A stretch of 50,140 bases of DNA from Lentimicrobium sp. L6. Its GTDB lineage: Bacteria; Bacteroidota; Bacteroidia; Bacteroidales; UBA12170. Position numbers and translations under genes: made by a program. The stretch covers positions 1 to 50,140 of the forward strand of contig NZ_JABKCA010000039.1 of assembly GCF_013166655.1 (NCBI RefSeq). The letters run 5' to 3'. Positions within the stretch are counted from its first letter, which is position 1; every line of letters begins with the position of its first letter. Shown here in pieces: positions 34,587 through 43,317 of the stretch. The notes beneath the pieces were generated by a model that saw only the letters and a program-made list of their open reading frames with translations, was not told the origin of the DNA and searched no databases.

Positions 34587-35296
34587 CCCTTTTCTTCTAC
34601 TTTTTTATCTTCTTTATCACCAGCACCAATGGGGATATTCACTTTTAAAAAGAAACCACTATTTACAGAACCAGATTTGCCTTTATATACATTGGTGAAT
34701 CCTTGATAATATTTGGCACCAAGAGTAAACCCTTTCCCCTTCAATAGTCTATATCCTGCTCCAATGGTCATTCCGGCATCTATTCTGTTGATTTTTTCTT
34801 CATTAAAATTTCGAATGCTGACATCAGAATTATCCGATTTGCGAATAAACTCTGTCCAAGCACTATACATTAATCCTCCTTGAGCTCCAAGCTCCACATA
34901 CATGTGGTTCTTAAATTTATATTTAATTAAAACAGGAAGGATAAAATAATTAATCACTTGAGCATAATTCCCTATGGAGTCATAAGTAGGAGCTTCTAAA
35001 ACTTCTAAATCATGCGCACTGAGTTTTGCTGTTCCCAACTTGGATTTCACCAATATTCCTGTGTTTAAGCTCCATTGCTTTTTTAATCTTATATCGAAGT
35101 AAAAGCCAAGATTTAATGCTCTATTGTATTTATGGGATTCAAAGCCATTAATTTTCGACCAATTAATACCTCCCTCTAGTCCAAACTCTATACCACCGGA
35201 GTTTAGTTTATCCCCTAAAAGCAATGAGATCAATATTTGCGAATTTGCTAAGGGAGCCATACCCAATAATAAAATGGCTAGAAGAAGTTTCTTCAT
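34583..35296 (-). CDS. Outer-membrane beta-barrel protein (PorT-like)
   Basis: 237 residues. Signal peptide 1-19 (ending in LANS), then antiparallel strands typical of the PorT-type barrels in this phylum (NLGFYFDIRLKKQWSLNTG, YFILPVLIKYKFKNHMYVELG, AGMTIGAGYRLLKGKGFTLG), and a charged tail (KEDKKVEEKG), unusual because such barrels normally end in an aromatic residue. Only 3 nt separates it from the upstream M48 gene, so the two form an operon. Confidence 0.82.
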   Translation of the reverse strand: MKKLLLAILLLGMAPLANSQILISLLLGDKLNSGGIEFGLEGGINWSKINGFESHKYNRALNLGFYFDIRLKKQWSLNTGILVKSKLGTAKLSAHDLEVLEAPTYDSIGNYAQVINYFILPVLIKYKFKNHMYVELGAQGGLMYSAWTEFIRKSDNSDVSIRNFNEEKINRIDAGMTIGAGYRLLKGKGFTLGAKYYQGFTNVYKGKSGSVNSGFFLKVNIPIGAGDKEDKKVEEKG

Positions 35297-35299
35297 ATT

Positions 35300-36208
35300 C
35301 TATTTTTTACGAATAATTTGAACTGGTTTTCCATTTGTTTCTGAGTTATTTGAATTATTCGAACCACTGGTATTGCTATTCACTCCAGTACTTGTTCCGC
35401 CCGATTTATTATAATAGGTCATGGCTTCAGGCATCCATTTATTCAAATTGCTGATTCTGGTATCATCGCTGGGGTGGGTACTTAATATTTCTGGTGGTTT
35501 TGCTCCACCAACTGATGACATTCTTTCCCAAAAAGCTGGTGCTTCTTGTGGATTATATCCTGCCATGGACATAAATATCAATCCCAAATGATCGGCTTCG
35601 CTTTCATGAGTTCTACTATATGGAAGCATCACCGCGTATTGGCTTCCATAGCCATATACTGTGGACCAAATCATTTGTGTTTCGGCTGGTTTTTCGCTTA
35701 GTGCTAGCATTAGGCCAGTTGCCCCAGCTTGTTGCATTAATTGTTGGCTCATTCTTTCGTTACCATGTTCAGCTACAGCGTGAGCAATTTCGTGACCCAT
35801 GACCACCGCTAATCCAGTCTCATCTTTAGTAATAGGAAGGATTCCGGTGTACACTACTACTTTTCCGCCTGGCATACACCAAGCATTTACTTGTTCGTTA
35901 TCTACCAAATTAAACTCCCACTCGTAGCCTTCTAATAAATCAGCATAGCCATTTTGTTGTAGATATTGTTCCACAGCGGCTTGTATTTTTTGGCCTACTC
36001 GTTTTACCATTTGTGCATTAGCTTGGTCCTGACTGGCTTGATTTTCAGCCAAAAATTGGTCATATTGCTGAAAGCTCATAGATAGCATTTCACTAGATGG
36101 AATCATATTTAACTGGGAACGACCTGTTACTGGAACAGTGCTACAAGAATTTAGAAAAGTAAGCGCAATCAATAAGGCGGTAAAAGCCAATATAGGTTTC
36201 TTCATCAT
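35300..36208 (-). CDS. M48-family zinc metallopeptidase lipoprotein
   Basis: 302 residues. Signal peptide with a lipobox (FLNSCS, Cys22) followed by TVPVTGRSQLNMIPSSEM, typical of the BepA/LoiP-like M48 lipoproteins. Zinc motif VMGHEIAHAVAEHG at about 130-143, and the third ligand in THESEADHLGLIFM. Such enzymes remove damaged or misassembled outer-membrane proteins. The Gly/Ser/Asn-rich tail (about 265-295) is a linker-like extension. Operon with the barrel gene downstream. Start could be the second Met. Confidence 0.93.
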   Translation of the reverse strand: MMKKPILAFTALLIALTFLNSCSTVPVTGRSQLNMIPSSEMLSMSFQQYDQFLAENQASQDQANAQMVKRVGQKIQAAVEQYLQQNGYADLLEGYEWEFNLVDNEQVNAWCMPGGKVVVYTGILPITKDETGLAVVMGHEIAHAVAEHGNERMSQQLMQQAGATGLMLALSEKPAETQMIWSTVYGYGSQYAVMLPYSRTHESEADHLGLIFMSMAGYNPQEAPAFWERMSSVGGAKPPEILSTHPSDDTRISNLNKWMPEAMTYYNKSGGTSTGVNSNTSGSNNSNNSETNGKPVQIIRKK

Positions 36209-36288
36209 TTGGTATCATTATATTATCTCGTGGCAAAGATAAGAACAATTACATATAAGAATATCTCTTTAATCATATTAAGGTTAAT

Positions 36289-36319
36289 AGAAAAACCCAA
36301 CACTATAATAGCATTGGGT
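36289..36319 (-). terminator. Terminator of the DUF2807-barrel gene
   Basis: On the minus strand ACCCAATGCTAT and TAGTGTTGGGT pair over about 11 positions with two G-T pairs, followed by TTTTTC; 32 nt after the stop at 36352. Confidence 0.75.
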
Positions 36320-36351
36320 CTTCAAAAGGTATGATCAATAATCAAGATGTT

Positions 36352-37878
36352 TTACCAACTCACTAACATAATTCCAACTGAGAAAGGATAAAGTTTTGGG
36401 CCTTTACTTGAGTTGAACATTTCTGTTAAGGATACATTCGCATATAAATTAATCCATCCCCAACCCACTCTTAAACTGGCATCCATTTTAAAAGGACGCA
36501 TATAGAAGTTGTCGTGAACTTTTGCTTTGTTATAAGATGGTGAAGTAGCTGTAGCTATTACATCGCCACTTACTGCATGAACTAAATTATAGTCTTTGTT
36601 GTTTTCGTTGAAATAGGTTTTCTGATGGGCATGAACACGAACGCCAAAAATAGCTCCAAGGCTTACATGCCAGCGATGCTTTGTTAAAGGACTTGGATTT
36701 TTATCTTGGAATTCGAATAAAACTGGAATGGTAATGAAATTGGTGACGATTTTGCTTTTGCGAACATTAACTCCTTTGTTATAGGCACCAACAAAATAGG
36801 TAGAATCTTGCATGACGGTAAAGGATTTGGTAAAGCTATAATTATGGATGGAATATCCAATTCCAGTGACTAACCCGAAGTTTCTATTTTCTGAGAGATT
36901 TATATTTTGCTCATAGATATTCAAATCTACATTTATTGATTTTTGCCATAAAAGATCTAGATATTCATACTCCTCAGGTAGTGAATAGTAATATTTATCG
37001 TTTACATACCCATTGATTCCTATACCAACTCCACCCCAATGGCCATTAAATCTATTGTGACGAATTCGCTTATGGGTTACTTCACCCTCACTATCATAAA
37101 CCCATTTGTGACTACCCACTGTTACTTCACCAGTCTCATCATCTTCGTCTACATTTACCTTAATTCCTAAGAATTTTGCTCTTGCAGTAGAACCATCATA
37201 AGTAACTCCATAGGTTGTTTTTTCGCCATCTTCATCGGTAGCTTGTATTTCATTATCATAATTTACTTCTCTGTCTTCAGGAATCTCGGTACGCTTGTCG
37301 GTTACTAAAACACCAGCAGCACCTGAGACCACGATATCGCTACTTTCAGCTTGCAAAAGAGAAGTCTTCAAAATAGATGCGCCACTGGCTTTACAGCTAA
37401 TGGATTTTGCTTTTCCACTCAATTCTAAGATGCTAGCTCCACTTACTTGTCCATCTATATGACCTGTTTCTACTTCTAGGTTTACTTGTGCAGCACCACT
37501 CACTTCGAAGTTTATATGCTCTGGTTTTTGAGGCTCCTCCGAAACGACTATCACCGCACCACTGATATCGAAATCAGAAATATAATCACTATAAATATCT
37601 ATTCTGATGGGATTACTTTGTCTGATGGGACGGTTTGAAATCTCAAGAACACCATTTCTAACTTCTGTTTTAACTTTTTCAGCAACGCTAGGCTTAGCAT
37701 GAATCACTAATTTTGGATCGCCATTCATTAAATAGATTTTATAATATCCACCTACTATAAGACCAGTGAAGTTTTGTTCTGGTGTGCGTTCGCTTATATT
37801 TGCATCTTGAGCTTCTGATAGAAATGGGAAAAGAACTATCAGGCTTAAAATAAAAAATTGTATCATTTTTGTCTTCAT
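36352..37878 (-). CDS. DUF2807 (adhesin-head-like) domain joined to an outer-membrane beta-barrel
   Basis: 508 residues from the ATG at 37878, which opens a signal peptide (MKTKMIQFFILSLIVLFPFL, ending SEA). Residues about 35-205 are a DUF2807-type right-handed beta-solenoid with short repeats: VSGAAQ, VSGASI, ASGASI, VSGAAG, spaced about 20-25 residues, preceded by FTGLIVGGYYKIYL. After an acidic linker (about 205-265; TDEDGEKTTY, VNVDEDDETGEV) a barrel-like domain spans about 285-508 and ends in LVSW. Most DUF2807 proteins end after the solenoid, so this joins a solenoid head to a membrane barrel in one chain. Confidence 0.85.
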   Translation of the reverse strand: MKTKMIQFFILSLIVLFPFLSEAQDANISERTPEQNFTGLIVGGYYKIYLMNGDPKLVIHAKPSVAEKVKTEVRNGVLEISNRPIRQSNPIRIDIYSDYISDFDISGAVIVVSEEPQKPEHINFEVSGAAQVNLEVETGHIDGQVSGASILELSGKAKSISCKASGASILKTSLLQAESSDIVVSGAAGVLVTDKRTEIPEDREVNYDNEIQATDEDGEKTTYGVTYDGSTARAKFLGIKVNVDEDDETGEVTVGSHKWVYDSEGEVTHKRIRHNRFNGHWGGVGIGINGYVNDKYYYSLPEEYEYLDLLWQKSINVDLNIYEQNINLSENRNFGLVTGIGYSIHNYSFTKSFTVMQDSTYFVGAYNKGVNVRKSKIVTNFITIPVLFEFQDKNPSPLTKHRWHVSLGAIFGVRVHAHQKTYFNENNKDYNLVHAVSGDVIATATSPSYNKAKVHDNFYMRPFKMDASLRVGWGWINLYANVSLTEMFNSSKGPKLYPFSVGIMLVSW

Positions 37879-37927
37879 AATTATTGTTTTAATAATTTTG
37901 TTGTTTTCCATGTGACGGAAGTATATT

Positions 37928-37935
37928 TACTTTTG
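37928..37935 (+). promoter_or_regulatory. -7 box of galM
   Basis: TACTTTTG fits TAnnTTTG; TTTC at 37905-37908 is a poor -33 with 19-nt spacing. The ATG is 26 nt downstream. Confidence 0.55.
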
Positions 37936-37961
37936 TTACAGTTACATTTCAAAAAAAGACT

Positions 37962-39017
37962 ATGAATATCACTCGCAAACACTACGGAACACTCTCAAAC
38001 GGCAGTAATGTCGACATCATTGAACTTTCCAACGACCATAAGATTACCATTAAAATACTTACTTATGGAGGTATTATAGAAAGCATAATCACGCCAGATG
38101 AGGAGGGGTTTTTAAAGAATATTGTTCTAGGTAAGGACAATTTAGAAGGATATGAAAAAGATGAAAGCTCTCTGGGTGCCATTGTTGGGCCAACAGCTGG
38201 GAGAATATCTTTGGGTCATTTTACAATTGATGATAGGGATTTCTCCTTAGATAATAATGGAGCAAAGCATAGTCTGCATGGTGGAGCTGCAGGTCTAGGA
38301 AAAAAAACATGGACCGCAGAATTGGAGAAACGAACAGATTCTGTGAAATTGGTTTTAACATTTTTAGCAGCAGATGGTGAAGGTGGATATCCAGGTAATA
38401 GAATGTTTAAAACCACCTATATCCTCAATAATAAGAATCAATTATTGATCTATTTTGATGCCACTACAGATAAAGACACCATCATTAATCTTTCTTCCCA
38501 TTCTTATTTTAATATGTCCAATGAAGACGATAATATCTATGATACTCTAGTGATGATGAATGCCCAAAAAGCACTTCATGTGGATGGGGAAATGATTCCA
38601 GATGGTCAGATTGATTATGTGCTAGGAACACCCTATAATTTCAGTAGAGGAGCCAAACTAGGGGAGGCTTTAAAAGGGATGAAAGAGGGAATTGATAGAG
38701 TATATATCATCAATAAAGCATATGGTGTTTTTGGAATTTCATCAAAAGCAGTAGACGAGAAGAGTGGTCGCACTCTAGATCTAGTTACCGATCAGCCTGG
38801 CGTTGTCTTATATACCAGTAATCATTTTGATGGAAGTGAAATGGGAAGAAATGGAAAACCATTGATTAGACATGGTGCTTTTTGTTTGGAGCCACAGCAT
38901 TTTCCTGATGCTCCAAATCATGACAACTTTCCTTGTATTACTGTTAGGGCTGGTGAAATATATAAAAGCCGCAATCAATTTACATTTGGGCTTGTGAGCC
39001 ATAGCCATCATCATTAA
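37962..39017 (+). CDS. galM: Aldose 1-epimerase (galactose mutarotase)
   Basis: 351 residues. It interconverts alpha and beta anomers of aldoses. Family motifs are present in order: LTYGGIIESI, GPTAGRI, HGGAAGLGKKTW, SSHSYFNM (catalytic His), and the C-terminal FCLEPQHFPDAPNH with the catalytic Glu. No signal peptide, so cytoplasmic. The tail ends in SHSHHH, a natural His cluster. It is monocistronic and converges on the mechanosensitive channel gene with 3 bp between stops. No other galactose gene is nearby. Confidence 0.95.
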   Translation: MNITRKHYGTLSNGSNVDIIELSNDHKITIKILTYGGIIESIITPDEEGFLKNIVLGKDNLEGYEKDESSLGAIVGPTAGRISLGHFTIDDRDFSLDNNGAKHSLHGGAAGLGKKTWTAELEKRTDSVKLVLTFLAADGEGGYPGNRMFKTTYILNNKNQLLIYFDATTDKDTIINLSSHSYFNMSNEDDNIYDTLVMMNAQKALHVDGEMIPDGQIDYVLGTPYNFSRGAKLGEALKGMKEGIDRVYIINKAYGVFGISSKAVDEKSGRTLDLVTDQPGVVLYTSNHFDGSEMGRNGKPLIRHGAFCLEPQHFPDAPNHDNFPCITVRAGEIYKSRNQFTFGLVSHSHHH

Positions 39018-39020
39018 ACA

Positions 39021-41450
39021 CTACATGGGATGACCATGATCAGGAAATCTATCCTGATAAATCAAGCGTTGCTGATGAATAGGAGCTTCAATTTTCTTTT
39101 CTTTGAGTTTATCATAAATACCTAAAGCGACATCGCTTTTGGTAGATAAGCCTACATTGTATTGAACCCAAAACAAGATTCTAAAATTCAAGGCCGAATC
39201 GCCATATCCTTCAAATAAGCATAGAGGATTAGGTTCTGGATTTACGTTCGGATGTAATGAAATTTCTTTCTTCAATAGTTCAATAACCTCATGTGGATTG
39301 GCATCAAAAGAGGTTCTGATATTAATTTCTAGTCTTCGCTTTTGATCGGTGAGCGTCCAGTTGATGACTTGTTTGCTCAACAAATCTCCATTGGGTAATA
39401 TCACCTCTGAGCCCTCGAAAGTACGAATCTTACTGCTTCGAACTCCAATTTCAGTAACAGTACCATGAAGCTTATCAACTTCTACAGTGTCGCCAACATG
39501 AATAGGTCTTTCGAAGCTTACAATTAAGCCCGATACTAAATTATGGAGGATGTTTTGTAAACCAAACCCCAAACCCACACCAAGTGCACCAGCCATTAAA
39601 CCAAATTCAGACAGGTTGATGCCCGCAGCCGATAAGGCCACATAAACTCCCAATACCACTATCATATATCTGATGACCATGGAGAAGGCATTTGGCAATC
39701 CTCTGGTTGAATTACGAATGGGGAATACATTATCGTTGATCAATTCCTTTACCAGGCGAGCAAGTATGAAAGTTCCAGCAAGAATAATGACAAATGACAT
39801 AATTCCCCCTACCGATATCTTTACTCCTCCAATTTGCCAAAACAAGTCTAGGAAAGCCTCATAAGCATCTATCATTGGTTTGAGGAGGTGAAAGGCCCCA
39901 AACACTATCTTTATCCATAAAAAGGCAATATATAGAAAGATCAATCCGCTAATTCTAGATTCGAATTTCAAGTTTTTATGTGAAAATACTTTTATGGAAC
40001 TTACATATTTAGATCTTAGAAGGATTACCAAAACACTAGAGAATACTGCACCAAAAACAAAGAAAATCAAGGCGTAAGTAGTTGTATCTAAAACCCCATT
40101 CACTAATAATTCTGAAAGCTGATAGGCACCTGCAATATTGGCAAGTATAGATGAAAGAATTAATAACATAAATAGGGGAGCTAAAAACAAGATTGCTTTT
40201 TTCCAATAAGGATTTCCTATCACATGTTCCTTACTCTTTATCTGGCTTTGATGGGCTTTGTATAAAACAAAACCAAGGGCAAAGGCTTTGATTAATTGAA
40301 ATATCCTATTAGTTAATGGGTTTACGATCAGGAACTCTTGTATTTCATTGGTCAAGAATACGGCTAAAACCACATAGAGCACCCATTTGTTCTCGATTCT
40401 AACATATTTAGGAAATAAGATGATGACCGGTATGGCAGCTAATAAGGTAACGAAACTAAAAAACACTACTGGACCTCCTTCATAGAAATAGATGCTGAGC
40501 ATCAAAGCTAATGCGAAGGCACATATTATAGGATGATTAATAGTGGTAATGGCTAGTTTTATTCGATGATCATTTCCAGGGAATTCTGTGGTGGAATAGG
40601 TTTTTCTAAAATATAGAAATACGATAATCAGGATAATGAAAGAAAAAAGATGAATAATGAATTGCCATGTATATGCAGCATAAAAAATTTTGAGTATCCT
40701 TTGTTGGTCTGCCCAATTGGCTTTTATTTCTGCAAAATAATCCTCAACCGATTTCTCCGATTGGTAGTTCCATAGGGGAGGGCTATCGAGAATAAATAAA
40801 CGACCTTGATAATTTGATTTCTCTATTTCTAGATAGTCAATGACTTTGCTCACCTGGTTTTGTGCATAGATGAGTTTATCTTGAAGACGTATCATATGAT
40901 CGTTTATCTCAGATACTTCATCATCAATCATTTGTGTACTATCAATAGCCGATTTTAATCTGTTTTGAATTTCCTGTGGAGCTTCTTTTTCATCGGCATA
41001 TTTCAAGCTTTTGAGCCATACGCTTTTTTTATATTCAAGAGAATCTAAATTGACTTCCAATAGTTGTGCATGCCTACTTACATCCGTTTGCCAGTTATGT
41101 ATTCGAAGGCTATATCCATTCCACTCGCCAATTAAATTATTAATTCTTTGAAGTGTATATCTGCTGCTATCTTTTATCACCTTGGTACTCAGGCTATCAA
41201 TAGCGAAAATATATTTCTGATAATTTGTATCTAGTTCAATCACGAATGAGGGTCGCTTGGAATTTTCACGGATTTTTTCCAGTGATTTTAATAAGCTTTC
41301 ATACTTAAAGGTAATTTCTGATATGGGTATGGGTTTAATAGCTGGTATGCTATCATTGGTTTGACCTACTCCTAAATTGGGCACTAAATAGAACAAAACT
41401 AAAAAAATGAAGGAGTACTTTGTGTTTTTATATTGAAGTATAGTTTTCAT
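39021..41450 (-). CDS. Large mechanosensitive channel, MscS family (MscK-like)
   Basis: 809 residues. The ATG at 41450 follows a TATATTTG box; an in-frame ATG at 41522 lies upstream of that box and is not used. Residues 1-30 form a signal peptide (FLVLFYLVPNLGVG), then a large periplasmic, partly coiled domain (about 30-260), several membrane helices (about 270-560), and the MscS core at about 570-690 with the pore-lining Gly/Ala helix (FGLMAGALGVGLGFGLQNIL) and the SGLIVSFERPIHVGDTVE beta domain. It releases solutes under membrane tension. C-terminal cytoplasmic vestibule about 690-809 (NIRTSFDANPHEVIELL). Confidence 0.93.
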   Translation of the reverse strand: MKTILQYKNTKYSFIFLVLFYLVPNLGVGQTNDSIPAIKPIPISEITFKYESLLKSLEKIRENSKRPSFVIELDTNYQKYIFAIDSLSTKVIKDSSRYTLQRINNLIGEWNGYSLRIHNWQTDVSRHAQLLEVNLDSLEYKKSVWLKSLKYADEKEAPQEIQNRLKSAIDSTQMIDDEVSEINDHMIRLQDKLIYAQNQVSKVIDYLEIEKSNYQGRLFILDSPPLWNYQSEKSVEDYFAEIKANWADQQRILKIFYAAYTWQFIIHLFSFIILIIVFLYFRKTYSTTEFPGNDHRIKLAITTINHPIICAFALALMLSIYFYEGGPVVFFSFVTLLAAIPVIILFPKYVRIENKWVLYVVLAVFLTNEIQEFLIVNPLTNRIFQLIKAFALGFVLYKAHQSQIKSKEHVIGNPYWKKAILFLAPLFMLLILSSILANIAGAYQLSELLVNGVLDTTTYALIFFVFGAVFSSVLVILLRSKYVSSIKVFSHKNLKFESRISGLIFLYIAFLWIKIVFGAFHLLKPMIDAYEAFLDLFWQIGGVKISVGGIMSFVIILAGTFILARLVKELINDNVFPIRNSTRGLPNAFSMVIRYMIVVLGVYVALSAAGINLSEFGLMAGALGVGLGFGLQNILHNLVSGLIVSFERPIHVGDTVEVDKLHGTVTEIGVRSSKIRTFEGSEVILPNGDLLSKQVINWTLTDQKRRLEINIRTSFDANPHEVIELLKKEISLHPNVNPEPNPLCLFEGYGDSALNFRILFWVQYNVGLSTKSDVALGIYDKLKEKKIEAPIHQQRLIYQDRFPDHGHPM

Positions 41451-41484
41451 TTTATGAGGTTTTGTTGATGATTTTGATCCAAAA

Positions 41485-41492
41485 CAAATATA
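41485..41492 (-). promoter_or_regulatory. -7 box of the MscS gene
   Basis: TATATTTG on the minus strand, exact TAnnTTTG, 34 nt before the ATG at 41450; no -33 TTTG evident. Confidence 0.55.
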
Positions 41493-41565
41493 GAATATTA
41501 AAATGATTTTTAAAACTTTCATGGAAAGGGTATTTTAGTATCATTGTAAAATCAATAATATATTT

Positions 41566-42366
41566 ATGCAGAAAACAACTTTTGAGGTTAGTCAAATGGA
41601 TTGTCCTTCAGAGGAGGCTTTAATCCGTATGAAATTGGAATCTATTTCTGGAATCCAATGTTTGAATTTTGATATTCCAAAACGTAGACTTGAGGTTATT
41701 CATTTTGAAGATCTAGAGAAAATAGAGCAAGGAATATTGGATTTAAACCTTGGAGGGAAAAGGCTAAACACGGTTGAATTCAATGGGGAAAGCATAGAAA
41801 AAGTCCATGACCAAAAGCAGCAAAGGAAATTGCTTTGGGCCGTTTTGATTATTAATTTTGGCTTTTTTATTATAGAGATGGTTACTGGGTTTATTTCCAG
41901 ATCCATGGGTTTGGTTGCTGATAGTTTAGATATGCTAGCTGATTCTTTGGTATATGGGCTTAGCCTTCTTGTTGTTGGTTCCTCAATAATAATTAAAAAG
42001 AGAGTGGCACGAGTAGCAGGTTATTTGCAAATTACCTTAGCTAGTGTAGGTTTGTTTGAAGTGATGAGGAGGTTTATTTATCCAGAATTATCTCCCGATT
42101 TTCGTATGATGATTTCCATTTCTTTCATAGCATTATTGGCAAATACAGTCAGTTTGTTTTTATTACAAAAATCCAAGAGCAAAGAAGCACATATGCAAGC
42201 AAGTATGATTTTTACTTCCAATGATATCATTATTAATTTAGGGGTGATTTTGGCTGGAGGATTAGTTTATTGGCTGCAATCGAGTATTCCAGACTTGGTG
42301 ATTGGGACTCTAGTATTTATTATTGTTATTAAAGGTGCTTATAGAATATTAAGGCTTGGCAATTAG
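41566..42366 (+). CDS. Cation-efflux-like membrane protein with N-terminal heavy-metal-associated-like domain
   Basis: 266 residues. The N-terminal 75 residues are an HMA-like ferredoxin fold (VSQMDCPSEEALIRMKLE) with a single Cys where CxxC is typical. Then about six membrane helices of the cation diffusion facilitator type. The helix-2 metal site is DSLDMLADS (DxxxD, where zinc exporters have HxxxD) and helix 5 shows TSNDIIINLGVILA. These match a CDF-like branch often labelled only as cation transporter; the metal is unknown. No C-terminal cytoplasmic domain: the chain ends just after helix 6. The stop is 2 bp from the convergent HMCES gene. Confidence 0.85.
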   Translation: MQKTTFEVSQMDCPSEEALIRMKLESISGIQCLNFDIPKRRLEVIHFEDLEKIEQGILDLNLGGKRLNTVEFNGESIEKVHDQKQQRKLLWAVLIINFGFFIIEMVTGFISRSMGLVADSLDMLADSLVYGLSLLVVGSSIIIKKRVARVAGYLQITLASVGLFEVMRRFIYPELSPDFRMMISISFIALLANTVSLFLLQKSKSKEAHMQASMIFTSNDIIINLGVILAGGLVYWLQSSIPDLVIGTLVFIIVIKGAYRILRLGN

Positions 42367-42368
42367 GT

Positions 42369-43061
42369 TTAGTCTTCATCAAATAAAGAAATCTGTTTAT
42401 TGTTTTGAAAAGGCAGAATTAAATCTGAATCCTCATTTTCCACTTTGTTGATTCTGGTATTCACTTCGAAAGCTTCCATTTTTAAAGAGTCAAATGGCTG
42501 AATCATCTTTTGTAAGTCTTTTGTATTTTGATTTTCAACCCATTCTTTTTCCAAATGAGGAGGTAATATGACAGGCATTCTTGCATGTAATGGTTTCATG
42601 ATTTCATTGGATGCTGTAGTAACGATAGTAAAGGTGTTTTTTATTCTTCCTTCTGCATCTTTCCACTCTTCCCACAAACCCGCAAAAGCAAACATTTCTT
42701 TCGATTTTAAACAGATATAATGGGGAATGTTTTGCTTTCCATGCTTCTTCCACTCGTAAAACCCATCGGCTGGTACCAAACATCTTTTGGAGGAGAATGC
42801 TTCTTTAAATGCTGGTTTTTCTTGAATAGTCTCCCCTCTGGCATTTATCATTTTAAAAGCCATACGAGGATCCTGAGCCCAAGAGGGTAATAAGCCCCAA
42901 TGGTATAAGCTCAGGTGCTTGGGTGAATGATTGGTAATGACTCCGAGTTTTTGGCCTGGAGCATTATTATACCTTGCCACATAGGTGTTTCCATCCACAT
43001 GAATTTTAAATCGTTTCTCGACTTCCGAACTTAATTGAGCAAAAGAATAGCGTCCACACAT
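42369..43061 (-). CDS. SOS-response-associated peptidase / abasic-site protein (HMCES/YedK family)
   Basis: 230 residues. The start must be the ATG at 43061, since after Met removal the catalytic Cys2 (MCGRYSFA) becomes the N-terminus that forms a thiazolidine bond with abasic sites in single-stranded DNA; a 69-codon upstream extension would bury it. Conserved: NAPGQKLGVI, WGLLPSWA, INARGETI, RCLVPADGFYEWKK, and HARMPVIL with the catalytic His. It shields abasic sites from error-prone repair. It has a TATATTTG promoter box and stands alone. Confidence 0.95.
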   Translation of the reverse strand: MCGRYSFAQLSSEVEKRFKIHVDGNTYVARYNNAPGQKLGVITNHSPKHLSLYHWGLLPSWAQDPRMAFKMINARGETIQEKPAFKEAFSSKRCLVPADGFYEWKKHGKQNIPHYICLKSKEMFAFAGLWEEWKDAEGRIKNTFTIVTTASNEIMKPLHARMPVILPPHLEKEWVENQNTKDLQKMIQPFDSLKMEAFEVNTRINKVENEDSDLILPFQNNKQISLFDED

Positions 43062-43075
43062 AGCCTTAGTTTGAA

Positions 43076-43083
43076 CAAATATA
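43076..43083 (-). promoter_or_regulatory. -7 box of the HMCES/YedK gene
   Basis: TATATTTG on the minus strand, exact TAnnTTTG, 14 nt before the ATG. A GTTG at 43102-43105 gives an 18-nt spacer from a near-match -33 box. No LexA-type site is seen. Confidence 0.6.
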
Positions 43084-43149
43084 CAAATTGATACTCTTGG
43101 ACAACATTTGAATGTCAATAATGAGTCCACACCGAAAAGTAAATAAAAT

Positions 43150-43245
43150 GATATCGCCACTAAGACACCAAAAAAACACAAAGGGCTTACCGTTAACGCT
43201 TTAATTTTCGTGCATCTTTGTGTCTTTGAGCCTTTGTGGCTAAAA
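43150..43245. repeat. Long imperfect palindrome of the CACAAAG/CTTTGTG type
   Basis: The left arm (about 43155-43183, ATCGCCACTAAGACACC ... ACACAAAG) and right arm (about 43210-43236, CTTTGTGTCTTTGAGCC ... GGC) are reverse complements with small gaps. The centre contains GTTAAC. No gene. The type is seen in intergenic DNA of many environmental bacteria; a weaker relative is in 17640-17987. Confidence 0.6.
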
Positions 43246-43317
43246 AAGGCTTTTTGGAGTAGACTCAATAATGAATAATAGGACTTTGGTTTTTTTGACT
43301 GGAGTGATTAAGGATTC

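Noticed and set aside
41451-41522. 24-codon extension of the MscS gene
   Set aside because: It begins upstream of the TATATTTG box and the signal peptide fits the ATG at 41450.
43062-43268. 69-codon extension of the HMCES/YedK gene
   Set aside because: The family needs Cys at position 2 after Met removal; the extension runs through a palindromic repeat and past the promoter box.
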